A DNA stretch of 64,000 bases from Clostridia bacterium. GTDB lineage: Bacteria; Bacillota; Clostridia; Oscillospirales; Acutalibacteraceae. Every line of letters starts with the position of its first letter. The first letter of the stretch is position 1. Of this stretch, positions 1 through 7,440 are shown piece after piece. Both the position numbers and the translations under genes were made by a program. The stretch spans positions 62,001 through 126,000 of the forward strand of contig JAFTSH010000001.1 of assembly GCA_017467405.1 (NCBI GenBank). The letters run 5' to 3'. The notes beneath the pieces are model-generated. The model made no database searches. It was not told where the DNA came from and saw only the letters and a program-made list of their open reading frames with translations.

Positions 1-1
1 C

Positions 2-337
2 GGTAGCACCGTGATCGGCGAGCGTCAGACCAACGCTATTACCGGCGAAAGCATTTCGGCGATCGACTACTTCTACGACTCCAACGGCGAAGCGGTAGGC
101 CTCAAGTACCTCGGGAAGGTCTATATGTATGAGAAGAACCTGCAGGGTGACGTTCTCAACGTGATCTCCCCGACGGGACAGACCGTCGTTTCCTACTCCT
201 ACGACGAGTGGGGCAAGCTCCTTTCCGTTACCGGCAGCATGGCTTCCACCCTCGGTCTCGTAAACTCCCTGCGCTACCGCGGTTACGTCTACGACACCGT
301 CAACACACGGGGACGGTTCTGTCGTGTTGACGGTTAA
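2..337 (+). pseudogene. RHS/YD-repeat protein, 3' fragment ending in a REP-like repeat
   Basis: The reading frame is open to the left edge, so the gene starts outside the window. The visible residues carry the RHS core pattern: a YMYEKNLQGDV stretch, then VVSYSYDEWGK, then LRYRGYVYD. RHS proteins are large secreted or surface proteins, often toxins, whose core normally continues from RYRGYVYD into a TGFYYLQSRYYDP-like segment before a variable C-terminus. Here the core stops right after YRGYVYDT. The last 11 or so codons are translated from an inserted REP-like repeat, and the frame closes at 337. I therefore read this as a truncated RHS gene end, probably no longer functional. A silent RHS cassette is the alternative. 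Confidence 0.7.
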
Positions 338-338
338 G
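296..338. repeat. REP-like palindromic repeat, copy 1
   Basis: The arms ACCGTCAACAC (296-306) and GTGTTGACGGT (324-334) are perfect 11-base inverted repeats around a GGGGACGGTTCT core. The core and right arm (310-338, 29 bases) recur identically on the other strand at 6358-6386. The element supplies the stop codon of the RHS fragment. ACACGGGGACGGTTCT-type repeats are, from memory, dispersed in many clostridial genomes; that point is recalled, not shown here. Confidence 0.7.
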
Positions 339-367
339 CAAACACACGGGCAAACACAAACACACAA

Positions 368-405
368 ACACACGGGGACGGTTCTATGTGTTGCTATGTG
401 TTGAC
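368..405. repeat. REP-like repeat, copy 2 (diverged)
   Basis: This second copy lies 30 bases after copy 1, beginning AACACACGGGGACGGTTCT and followed by two TATGTGTTG units. The AACACA and TGTGTT arms can pair. Between the copies are short CAAACACA iterations. The tandem placement suggests local duplication of the same element. Confidence 0.6.
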
Positions 406-419
406 GCTATAAATAAAAA

Positions 420-439
420 GACTCCCTTGCCGGGGAGTC
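420..439 (-). terminator. Rho-independent terminator of the lyxose isomerase operon
   Basis: GACTCCC (420-426) pairs with GGGAGTC (433-439). On the minus strand the stem is followed by a run of five T, as expected for an intrinsic terminator downstream of the gene ending at 525. Confidence 0.7.
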
Positions 440-454
440 GGAATTAAGCGGAAT

Positions 455-486
455 AACAAATGGGCAGCGTTTGCTACCCATTTGTT
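455..486 (-). terminator. Second hairpin downstream of the lyxose isomerase gene
   Basis: AACAAATGGG (455-464) pairs with CCCATTTGTT (477-486), with further pairing of AGC and GCT inside. It lies between the gene end at 525 and the terminator at 420-439, so it may be a tandem terminator or an RNA-stabilising stem. No clear U-tract follows on the minus strand. Confidence 0.4.
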
Positions 487-524
487 ATTTATATATTCGT
501 TTTTCGGCAGAGAGGAGAGGCGGA

Positions 525-1061
525 TCAGCCCTCGATCTTGCCCTCTCTGACAAGGGCTTTGTCGGTGAATTGGTCGGTTTCGTCGGTGCTTTTCGTTGAG
601 AACTCCGAGATCACGGCACCGTCGGGGCCGCCCTGGAACCAGTGCTTGACTCCCGGCATTATCGTATACTGCTCGCCGGGCTTGAGGATGACCTCGTGGA
701 ATACCGAGACCTCGCTTTGGGGAAGCGCCGCCTTGATCTTATCGGTGTTTTTCTCTCCATCGACGTAGAGGTAGACCTCACCGTAGCGGCAACGGAAGGT
801 TTCTTCCTTGCCCTCCATTCCGTTGGTGGGTACGTGCCAATGCTCGGCACAGGTCTGTCCGGGAAGAAGCACCATTTCCTTGGCGCAGACCCTTTCGGTA
901 TTGACGTAGACCACAAGCTGCAGACCGAATTCCTTTACGCATCCCTGACCGAAGTCGATGACCTCGACCGAGCGCTTTTCTTCCTCGGTCAGCACGATGT
1001 GTGCCTTCTCAAAGTATTCGAGCGTTGCGGCTACCTGTTCGTTGTATTCCCTCTGTGTCAT
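525..1061 (-). CDS. D-lyxose isomerase (cupin, YdaE-like)
   Basis: The 178-residue protein is a single cupin of the D-lyxose ketol-isomerase family, about the usual length. Likely metal ligands are His74 and His76 in EHWHVP, Glu87 in GKEETF, and His140 in VKHWFQGG. The family interconverts D-lyxose and D-xylulose, and often D-mannose and D-fructose, in the cytoplasm. The start codon overlaps the stop of the upstream HTH-kinase gene by four bases (ATGA), so the two are translationally coupled. The product of the isomerase would be a substrate for that kinase. The exact sugar is not decided by sequence. Confidence 0.85.
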   Translation of the reverse strand: MTQREYNEQVAATLEYFEKAHIVLTEEEKRSVEVIDFGQGCVKEFGLQLVVYVNTERVCAKEMVLLPGQTCAEHWHVPTNGMEGKEETFRCRYGEVYLYVDGEKNTDKIKAALPQSEVSVFHEVILKPGEQYTIMPGVKHWFQGGPDGAVISEFSTKSTDETDQFTDKALVREGKIEG

Positions 1062-2272
1062 AGTGTTTTTCTACCGTACCTTTCTTCGAGTTTTTCGAGT
1101 TGGTTTTTATCGAGCATTCCGTCGGTGGAGTTTTCGCAGAACAGCACGCTTGCGGCGGCGGCCGAGGCAAACTCCAGCAGACGGGTATCGTCATAGTTTT
1201 TATAGATGCCGTAGAGACAGCCGGCGCTGAAGGCGTCGCCTGCGCCCACGCTTCCCCTGATCTCCTCGCGCGGAATATCAAGAGCGGGGACGGCGGTAAA
1301 GCTTTCGGTCGGAACGTCGTAGCAGAAGCAAGCCTGCTTGCAGTGGATTATGACCTTGTTTCTGACGCCGCATCCGGCCATAAATATGGCCGTTTTGCGG
1401 ATGCTTTCGAGGTTGATCTTTCCGTCGGGGGTCGTCGGCGGCAGGTCGGTCAGCGAGCAGCTTTCCTTCTCGTCCATTATTGCGTAGTTACAGTATCTCA
1501 GAGCGGGGATGACCTTTTCTTTATATCCGAGGGGGCTGTCGCTCATTACGTCGACCGAGGTTCTGATCCCCTTTTCCTGAAGATCGTGGAGAAATCTCGC
1601 CATCACGGTTCCGTAAACCGCATCCTCTTTGTCGAAAAGATCGAGCAGCAGGATATATCCGATGTGCAGGACGACGCAGTTGAGGGAGTGGGCGTCGACG
1701 TCCTCGGGCGAAAATTCGCCGTTGGCACCGCTCGCGTAGAAAAAGGTGCGCTCGCCGGTGGGATTTACGACGACGTCGCTGACCCCCGTAGGCTTGGTTG
1801 CCGACAGCGAGACCTGCTCGCAGTCGATTCCGTATCGGCTGAGCACCGAGAGGATGAACCGACCGTATTCGTCGTTGCCGATCTTTCCGATTACCGACAG
1901 GGGGATGTTGCGGTCGATCTTTGCGAGGTCAATGGCCGTGTTGGGGGCGCAGCCGCCCACCGCCTGCGTCATATCGGTGATGTTTCCGAGCATACCGAGG
2001 GCAGGGTAGCGGTCAACGTTCTTTACGATGTTGGCGAGGATGTTTCCCGCGACGGCGATTCCTTTGCGCTCGCCCGTCATCAGGTAGTCGACCGTCACGC
2101 CGAATATCTCGGCAAGGGCAGGGAACTGCGTGACCTCGGGAAAGCCTATCCCGCTTTCCCAACGGCTGATCGTCTTGTCGCTGATGTGAAGCCTTGCGGC
2201 AAGCTGTGCCTGCGTCAGCGAGCATCTGCGGCGGAGCTTCGAGATCTGGGTTCCTATGCTTTTGGCGTCCAT
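1058..2272 (-). CDS. XRE HTH domain fused to PfkB-family sugar kinase
   Basis: Residues about 1-70 form a Cro/CI-type helix-turn-helix (LTQAQLAARLHISDKTISRWESG). After a short linker, residues about 75-400 form a ribokinase-fold sugar kinase. The kinase has a GGCAPNTAIDLAKI glycine-rich segment near its start and the GSVGAGDAFSAG anion-hole and catalytic-Asp motif near its end. ATG 2272 is preferred over GTG 2281 because GAGGTGA lies 5-10 bases before it. The gene heads an operon with D-lyxose isomerase. The arrangement suggests a kinase that senses its own sugar and controls its operon; this is inference. Substrate candidates are xylulose or fructose. Confidence 0.8.
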   Translation of the reverse strand: MDAKSIGTQISKLRRRCSLTQAQLAARLHISDKTISRWESGIGFPEVTQFPALAEIFGVTVDYLMTGERKGIAVAGNILANIVKNVDRYPALGMLGNITDMTQAVGGCAPNTAIDLAKIDRNIPLSVIGKIGNDEYGRFILSVLSRYGIDCEQVSLSATKPTGVSDVVVNPTGERTFFYASGANGEFSPEDVDAHSLNCVVLHIGYILLLDLFDKEDAVYGTVMARFLHDLQEKGIRTSVDVMSDSPLGYKEKVIPALRYCNYAIMDEKESCSLTDLPPTTPDGKINLESIRKTAIFMAGCGVRNKVIIHCKQACFCYDVPTESFTAVPALDIPREEIRGSVGAGDAFSAGCLYGIYKNYDDTRLLEFASAAAASVLFCENSTDGMLDKNQLEKLEERYGRKTL

Positions 2273-2292
2273 AACTGTCACCTCGTAATTAT

Positions 2293-2321
2293 ATTATAGA
2301 GCAGTTGAATGTGGGAGTAAA
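2293..2321 (-). promoter_or_regulatory. Sigma-A-type promoter for the HTH-kinase/isomerase operon
   Basis: On the minus strand TTTACT (2316-2321), a 17-base spacer and TATAAT (2293-2298) precede the operon start at 2272. The very short leader, about 15 bases, includes the ribosome binding site. Confidence 0.65.
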
Positions 2322-2415
2322 CCTATTCATTAAAGATGTTATACGCAGAATTATATCATAAAAAAGACTATAAGTCTATGCCGCATAGATACAAAGCCTT
2401 AAAGACAAATGAAAA

Positions 2416-2443
2416 CTCCCGAACACGCACAGGTGTTCGGGAG
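2416..2443 (-). terminator. Terminator of the ydjGHI-like cluster
   Basis: CTCCCGAACAC (2416-2426) pairs perfectly with GTGTTCGGGAG (2433-2443). On the minus strand it is followed by TTTTC. It lies just after the gene ending at 2459. Confidence 0.8.
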
Positions 2444-2458
2444 AATGGGATGTAACAG

Positions 2459-3766
2459 TTACTTTATGTCTTCAGATCCGAAGGGATCGCCGCATTCGGG
2501 GCAGAATTTCGGCGGTTTCTTAGGATCTGCCGGTTCCCATCCGCACTTGTCACAGCGGTAAAGGAGAGCGCCGTCCGGCTTTTTTGCTCCGCACTCGGGA
2601 CAGAATTTACCCTTGTTTATTGATCCGCAAGCACATTTCCAACCCTGAATCTCGGGTTTTTTGGCGCCGCATTCATGGCAGAATCTGCCGCTGCAGTCGG
2701 CACCGCAGGAGCATTTCCATGTATCGACGGCCGCGGGAGCGGGGGAGGATACGGGCTGTTGCTGTCCCATTGAATAAAGGTTCTGAGCGTTTACGCCGCC
2801 GGCGTTTGCCGCCATTCCGAAGCCCATGAATCCGGTCATGGCACCTGCCTCGTTCTGAGCGGCGGATTTCATGGCGTCGGCCTGCGCTCCGACAAGGGTA
2901 GCCGCGGCCATGGTAGGATCCCTCATAACGGCGGTGCGCTGAGCCTGCTTTATCATCTCGGCATCCTCTTCGGGTAGAGTGACCGAGCCGAGAGCAACGC
3001 TGACCACCCTGAGTCCGCGCAGATCTCCCCATTTGTTTGAGAGTGCCTCGTTCATTGCGTTCTCAAGGTCGGTGTTGTGGGAAACTATCTGATTGGGTCT
3101 GATCTGAAGATCGGAAAGTCTGCCGAAGGCGGGTTGCAGAGCGCTGATGAACTCGGTCTTGAGCTGAGTGTCGAGCTCACGCCTTGAATATTCGTACTCT
3201 ATGTTTCCGCAGACATTGGTGTAGAAGAGCAGCGGGTCGGCGATGCGGTAGGAGAAAACGCCGTTGCAGCGTACCGAGACATCGACATCAAGACCGATGT
3301 TGCGGTCGACCACCCTGAAGGGAATCGGGCTTGGGGTGCCGAACTTGTTGTCGATGAGCTCCTTGGTGTTGAAGTAGTAGACACGCTGATCCTTGCCGGT
3401 GTCTCCGCCGTAGGTAAATCTTTTGCCGATGGTCTTGAAGGTCTCGACGATGCTTTTGCCGAGACTTCCGGAAAAGATGCTCGGCTCGGTCGAGGTATCG
3501 TAGGTATATTCGCCCGGCTCGGCACAGACCTCGACCACCTTGCCCTGCTCGACTATCATCATGCACTGTCCGTCGGCAACGGCTATTCCCGAGCCGTTTG
3601 AGATGACGTTGTCGCTTGCCTTGGTGTTGGAGGAGCGCTTGCCGGTCCTCTTGATGCCCTTTACGGCAAGAACATCCTTGTCAATGGCATCACAGTAGAA
3701 GAACTCCTTCCACTGATCGGCGAGAGTTCCCGAGAGGGCGCCGATGCCTGCTTTAATAAGTCCCAT
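2459..3766 (-). CDS. ydjI: SPFH-domain protein with three C-terminal zinc ribbons (YdjI-like)
   Basis: The protein starts MGLIKAGIGALSGTLADQW, typical of the virion-core-like SPFH family that includes B. subtilis YdjI. Residues about 20-290 are the SPFH-like region. A Gln/Pro linker leads to three zinc ribbons at the C-terminus: WKCSCGADC/FCHECG, WKCACG/FCPECG and YRCDKCGW/FCPECG. ATG 3766 is used because AAAGGA sits eight bases upstream; the ATG at 3775 touches that site. In B. subtilis YdjI works with YdjG and YdjH and recruits PspA to the membrane. The same three gene types occur here in the same order, but no pspA is present. Confidence 0.8.
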   Translation of the reverse strand: MGLIKAGIGALSGTLADQWKEFFYCDAIDKDVLAVKGIKRTGKRSSNTKASDNVISNGSGIAVADGQCMMIVEQGKVVEVCAEPGEYTYDTSTEPSIFSGSLGKSIVETFKTIGKRFTYGGDTGKDQRVYYFNTKELIDNKFGTPSPIPFRVVDRNIGLDVDVSVRCNGVFSYRIADPLLFYTNVCGNIEYEYSRRELDTQLKTEFISALQPAFGRLSDLQIRPNQIVSHNTDLENAMNEALSNKWGDLRGLRVVSVALGSVTLPEEDAEMIKQAQRTAVMRDPTMAAATLVGAQADAMKSAAQNEAGAMTGFMGFGMAANAGGVNAQNLYSMGQQQPVSSPAPAAVDTWKCSCGADCSGRFCHECGAKKPEIQGWKCACGSINKGKFCPECGAKKPDGALLYRCDKCGWEPADPKKPPKFCPECGDPFGSEDIK

Positions 3767-3851
3767 TTGTATCATCCTTTCGTGAATGCTCCGTCAGGAG
3801 CGGTTTGTGTTCAGGCGATGTAAGAGCGGCGGCGTATCCCGTACCGTTCCG

Positions 3852-4208
3852 TCAGCGCGGACGTTTACCGCCGTGCCCGTTATTGTCGTTGTTTATGCGT
3901 CTGCGTGTTACCGAGGTGTAGAGGTATGTATCGCTCGAATGCGTCAGCTCAAAGCTGTTCTTTACAAGGTAGTTGCCTGCTGTGTGTTTTTGCCTGGCTG
4001 TTTTCATGGATGAGCGCATGACCAGTACCGTAATGCCTCCGACCGCCAATCCTATCAGAAGGCTGATGCCGAGACTCTTCAGAAGAAAGTCGGTGTCGGA
4101 AAACAGTGCCGGGATATCGGCCGAAGCGTCTGCTGCCGACACTGTCGGCGCAAGGCTGAAAACAAAGGTCATCAGGACGGCCAAGAAAGCTATTATCTTT
4201 TTCTTCAT
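3852..4208 (-). CDS. YdjH-like membrane protein lacking the TPM domain
   Basis: This 118-residue protein has a signal peptide (MKKKIIAFLAVL to SAADA), a short linker, and one membrane segment near residues 50-70 (LGISLLIGLAVGGITVLVM). Its basic tail contains NYLVKNSFELTHSSDTYLYT, the usual tail of TPM-domain proteins encoded between ydjG- and ydjI-like genes. The roughly 130-residue TPM phosphatase-like domain that normally lies between signal peptide and membrane segment is absent, in one clean open frame. It starts 10 bases after the ydjG-like stop, with GAGGTGA upstream. Membrane assembly partner of the neighbouring proteins is the likely role. Confidence 0.7.
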   Translation of the reverse strand: MKKKIIAFLAVLMTFVFSLAPTVSAADASADIPALFSDTDFLLKSLGISLLIGLAVGGITVLVMRSSMKTARQKHTAGNYLVKNSFELTHSSDTYLYTSVTRRRINNDNNGHGGKRPR

Positions 4209-4218
4209 TACGGTCACC

Positions 4219-5301
4219 TCACAAAAGCTGCGACAGCAGTGCAACGGCGGTACCGATCAGGGTAATTCCTCCTGCAAGCCCGAAGAGCCATGCACAAAGT
4301 CTGCCGGCTGAAACGGGAAGATCTCCGACGAAGCGACCCGTCTGTCCGTTCATGGCGAAGGTGTAGGTCTTGCCGCGGTATTCGGTGTTGAGCATCCACA
4401 CCGGCATGAGGGCGTAGCGTATTTGTCCCGAGCGGTTACGAACGTTGCGTGTCCGAGGTATTGCGGTGGTGTAGCCGATGACGGTGGAGTTGAAAAGTTG
4501 CTCGACGCTGTTTCTGATACGTTCGTTGGCACGCGGCTTTGAGCTTTCGGAGGATATGTCGTAGCGGTCGGCAAAATACCCCGAGAGATAGGCCGACGAA
4601 AAATCCACCGCCTTTGAATAGTCGTAAGGTTCAATGGCCTCCATGTAGCGGTCGGGCATTTTTGAGGAGCCATCGACCGGTATCTTTTCAAATGCTGCGC
4701 GTCCAGCTCTTCTGAGCAGAAAATGCGAGGTGCGGGTGACCATCCAGTCCCCCTCGCGGGAGGTGCGTACCCTGGTGGCGTTGTAGGCGAAGTCAGCATC
4801 TACCGAGCTGTCGAAAAGCCAGAACGGAACATAGATACCCGTCAGCTTTTTGATGCGGTTTTCGGCAAGAAAACTCTTGGGCAGGAGCGGCTTTTTGGCG
4901 CAGAAAGCTGCAAGAGCCTTTTCGGCGGCCTCACGCTCGACACAGAAGGGGATGACGAGGTCGGGTCTGAACTCACCCGAAAGACGGGAAGAGAGCACCG
5001 CGGGGTTGCCGCAGTAGGGACAGAAGGATGCCGCCGTGACGGCGTCGGCGACCGTGACCGCTCCGCATGAGTCGCAGCGGAAAAGGCCTTTGCTTTCGTC
5101 CGTCCATTCTTCATTCTGAGATTCGTTCCACTCGGGCTCGGCCTGTTCGGCACCGAAGATCTCGCCGGCCTGTCTGAGCGCCTCGGGATCGAACTCGCTG
5201 CCGCAATATTCGCAGACCATGAGTCCCTCTCCGCCGTTGAAGGGCAGTCCGGCTGAGCAGTTGGGGCATTTGTATGTAGTTATCTGTGATGTGTCGGCCA
5301 T
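4219..5301 (-). CDS. ydjG: Zinc-ribbon membrane protein (YdjG-like)
   Basis: Residues 10-40 hold a zinc ribbon (YKCPNCSAGLPF, MVCEYCGSEF) and residues about 74-100 a second (LFRCDSCGAVT, SFCPYCGNP). A long middle region contains GIYVPFWLFD and LMPVWMLNTEYRGKTYTFAMNGQTG, characteristic of the TFIIB-type zinc-ribbon/YdjG family. One membrane segment closes the protein (LFGLAGGITLIGTAVALL). It is the first gene of the three-gene minus-strand cluster and has a near-consensus promoter. With YdjH it anchors the SPFH partner at the membrane in B. subtilis; the same job is inferred here. Confidence 0.75.
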   Translation of the reverse strand: MADTSQITTYKCPNCSAGLPFNGGEGLMVCEYCGSEFDPEALRQAGEIFGAEQAEPEWNESQNEEWTDESKGLFRCDSCGAVTVADAVTAASFCPYCGNPAVLSSRLSGEFRPDLVIPFCVEREAAEKALAAFCAKKPLLPKSFLAENRIKKLTGIYVPFWLFDSSVDADFAYNATRVRTSREGDWMVTRTSHFLLRRAGRAAFEKIPVDGSSKMPDRYMEAIEPYDYSKAVDFSSAYLSGYFADRYDISSESSKPRANERIRNSVEQLFNSTVIGYTTAIPRTRNVRNRSGQIRYALMPVWMLNTEYRGKTYTFAMNGQTGRFVGDLPVSAGRLCAWLFGLAGGITLIGTAVALLSQLL

Positions 5302-5332
5302 GCCATCACTCCTTTAATAACCTTATACGTTA

Positions 5333-5361
5333 ATTATACTTATGAGAAAATATTTTATCAA
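5333..5361 (-). promoter_or_regulatory. Strong promoter for the ydjGHI-like cluster
   Basis: On the minus strand TTGATA (5356-5361), exactly 17 bases, then consensus TATAAT (5333-5338). It lies 32 bases before the ydjG-like start. Confidence 0.75.
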
Positions 5362-5478
5362 CAGTTAAATCGTGTATTTTTCTTTAACAGACCGATTTTT
5401 GAGACACACCGCGCAGAATGGTAAAACGGCGTTTTCGGTTTTGCGGTTAAAAAAGTCAGAAATTTTCGTCCGCTGCAG

Positions 5479-5507
5479 TTGACAGAAGCAAGGTTTCGGG
5501 CTATTAT
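5479..5507 (+). promoter_or_regulatory. Promoter for the phosphoesterase gene
   Basis: Consensus TTGACA (5479-5484), a 17-base spacer and TATTAT (5502-5507). The gene start follows 55 bases downstream with AAAGGAG as ribosome binding site. Confidence 0.75.
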
Positions 5508-5561
5508 ACAGTTACCTATAGAGGCGGTCTTTGCTGAGAATCCGCCAAAGGAGTGTTAATA

Positions 5562-6275
5562 ATGAAAGCCCTCATAATTTCTGACGTACATGCAAACATA
5601 GACGCCCTCAGAAGCATTGTCGAAGCAGAGCCCGACGCCGATGCCATCTACTGCGCAGGTGATGTTATCGACTACGGTCTCAATCCGAGCGAGGTCATCG
5701 CGTACATAAAGGAGAAGAATATACATACCGTAATGGGCAATCACGACGAGGCCTTTGTCAATGTTGTTCTCGAACAGCCGCCTCACGACATGAACGAGCC
5801 CTTCACCTTTGCACAGTATAACTGCAGCATAATGACCGACGAGGAAAAGGACTTTATCCGCAATCTCCCCATGGAGCTGAGCTGGGAGATGGACGGCATC
5901 GAGTATTTCATGACCCACCGTTTTCAGCCCAATTACGAGGTCATCTGGTCGCGTACCCTCTTTTCAAAATATTGGGCCGAGAAGTATCCGAACTCGGATC
6001 CCAACAAGGAGCACCGCTGCATCTTCGGACATACCCACAGGAGTTGCATACTCACCCTCGACGACGACAAGCTCTGGCTCAACCCCGGCTCGGCATCCTA
6101 CCGCAGGGGAGACGACCCAACCAAGGATGCTAACTACGCCGTGATCGTCGACGGAAAGATCACCCTCAAGACGGTGCCTTACCCAAGAAAGCACCTTTAC
6201 GATCAGGTTTGTGCGATGAATCTGACCGACCACGAAAGACGCTGCGGAATCTTCTTCTTCGGCGATCCGGAATAA
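5562..6275 (+). CDS. Metallophosphoesterase (calcineurin-like)
   Basis: The 237-residue cytoplasmic protein has the five metallophosphoesterase blocks in order: SDVHAN at the N-terminus, GDVIDYG, GNHDE, a histidine in MTHRF, and GHTHRS. These bind two metal ions and hydrolyse phosphoesters. It belongs to the YfcE/DR1281-like general group and the substrate cannot be told. ATG 5562 is chosen over GTG 5553 because the latter lies inside the AAAGGAG ribosome binding site. The gene is transcribed alone, between its own promoter and a strong terminator. Confidence 0.8.
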   Translation: MKALIISDVHANIDALRSIVEAEPDADAIYCAGDVIDYGLNPSEVIAYIKEKNIHTVMGNHDEAFVNVVLEQPPHDMNEPFTFAQYNCSIMTDEEKDFIRNLPMELSWEMDGIEYFMTHRFQPNYEVIWSRTLFSKYWAEKYPNSDPNKEHRCIFGHTHRSCILTLDDDKLWLNPGSASYRRGDDPTKDANYAVIVDGKITLKTVPYPRKHLYDQVCAMNLTDHERRCGIFFFGDPE

Positions 6276-6281
6276 AAATCA

Positions 6282-6317
6282 AAGGAATACTACCCTCGTC
6301 GGTAGTATTCCTTTTTT
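6282..6317 (+). terminator. Terminator after the phosphoesterase gene
   Basis: AAGGAATACTACC pairs with GGTAGTATTCCTT around a short loop, followed by TTTT. It is a strong intrinsic terminator seven bases after the stop codon. Confidence 0.9.
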
Positions 6318-6351
6318 GTCCGATAGGGCGGGGAAGATAAGGCGGCGAGAA

Positions 6352-6987
6352 CTAATCCTTAACCGTCAACACGACAGAACCGTCCCTCTGTGTTCTATGT
6401 GTTCTTGTCTGAACGTTCGATATGGTTATGGTTCTTTGGGGATAGTTCGGGCTGTACGATGCGCCTAACGTTTTGAGAATAATTTCAGAGACCGAGTCAT
6501 ACTCCATTATGAAATCGTTGTTTATGAACTTTCTGACGCCGTTTTGGGTTCCGGGCTTTATGAGAATTCCGAAGTTCGAAGCCTTTGCATCGAGAGTATG
6601 CGATTTGCCGTTATACGATAGGGTGACCTGGGTTTCGCTTTGCCACTCAATTTGGGCACCGAGCTCCTTTGCTATCGCCAGCACGGGAAGGTGTTCCTGA
6701 CGGTATTCCGCGAACATCTTCACGTAGTTACCTTCGGTAATATCCTTTCCGTTGACGATGAGTCGGCATTGACCGTCGTCTGCAACGTCTGACGAGCCCG
6801 AATCGGTGCTGACGTCAGAAGAAATCGCATTGCCGTTAACGTCCTGAACGGAGGCGTCGCTTTGTGAGGCCGAGGAGATACCTGCCGTTTCGGAAGACCC
6901 GGCAGAATTGGTTAAGGCGGTATCCGTACACCCCGTTACACAGCACGTAAGCGTTACGGCGCAGAGTAGGAGGGCGAGTTTTTTCAT
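6352..6987 (-). CDS. Lipoprotein with copper-amine-oxidase-like (stalk) domain
   Basis: ATG 6987 (with GAAAGGAG upstream) opens a lipoprotein signal, MKKLALLLCAV with a VTGC lipobox. A Ser/Asp-rich linker leads to a domain of about 110 residues: VNGKDITEGNYVKMF, LPVLAIAKELGAQIEWQ, and VTLSYNGKSHTL. That is the pattern of the copper amine oxidase N-terminal-like stalk domain, a surface module in Firmicutes with no catalytic site. The last residues (TQRDGSVVLTVKD) are encoded by a REP-like repeat identical over 29 bases to the one ending the RHS fragment, so the original C-terminus may have been replaced. The product is 211 residues and extracytoplasmic. Confidence 0.65.
   Translation of the reverse strand: MKKLALLLCAVTLTCCVTGCTDTALTNSAGSSETAGISSASQSDASVQDVNGNAISSDVSTDSGSSDVADDGQCRLIVNGKDITEGNYVKMFAEYRQEHLPVLAIAKELGAQIEWQSETQVTLSYNGKSHTLDAKASNFGILIKPGTQNGVRKFINNDFIMEYDSVSEIILKTLGASYSPNYPQRTITISNVQTRTHRTQRDGSVVLTVKD
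6358..6395. repeat. REP-like repeat, copy 3, inside the lipoprotein gene end
   Basis: The reverse complement of 6358-6386 is identical to 310-338. Flanking AACACA and TGTGTT units resemble copies 1 and 2. It forms the last codons and nearly the stop of the lipoprotein gene. Confidence 0.75.
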
Positions 6988-7154
6988 TTTGCGGGACTCC
7001 TTTCTTGAGGCAGCGGATGGGTGTTTTTTCGTTTCTTCTTGCGGTTCCGTTGCGTTATTGAATTTTTTCAACCGCACTAAAAACCGTCCCGATCGGCCTT
7101 TGTCTTTTATTGTAAAATTCAGGGTAAAAAATATATAGTTCTTACCTTGATAAT

Positions 7155-7183
7155 ATTATACATAATACGGACGCCTGCGTCAA
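7155..7183 (-). promoter_or_regulatory. Promoter for the lipoprotein gene
   Basis: On the minus strand TTGACG (7178-7183), 17 bases, and TATAAT (7155-7160). The leader to ATG 6987 would be about 160 bases, long enough for regulation, but I recognise no riboswitch in it. The stretch 7184-7387 between this promoter and the malate dehydrogenase promoter shows nothing further. Confidence 0.65.
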
Positions 7184-7403
7184 TTCGCGTATCTTCCAAA
7201 AATTTCCCCGCGGTTTTGTGCAATATGCCGTAGTGTATATCACGATTTTTTGGAAATTGCAGTAAGCCGTTCGGACGCAGGAAAAGGGTGGTGCCGCACC
7301 CGAAAAGCGGGACTTTTTACATAAAAAGCCAAAAGAACGGGCCGAATGATGTAAATATATAAATTGTTCCTGAATTAAACTTAATAATATGTCGTTTTAA
7401 CAG

Positions 7404-7432
7404 TTGCAAACTGCGAAAGAGTTTGTTAAAAT
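7404..7432 (+). promoter_or_regulatory. Promoter of the C4-dicarboxylate/Hdr-Flx-Frd block
   Basis: TTGCAA (7404-7409), exactly 17 bases, and TAAAAT (7427-7432). The leader to the first gene is about 120 bases. No other convincing promoter or terminator was seen before 20034, so most of the block may be one transcript. Confidence 0.6.
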
Positions 7433-7440
7433 AATAACGA
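7423..7440. promoter_or_regulatory. Candidate Rex (NADH/NAD sensor) operator
   Basis: TTGTTAA-AATA-ATAACGA matches the Rex consensus TTGTTAANNNNTTAACAA except at two positions in the right half. It overlaps the -10 hexamer, where repressor binding would block transcription. Rex commonly controls fermentative dehydrogenases and reductive pathways in Firmicutes. The match is by eye, so moderate confidence. Confidence 0.5.
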
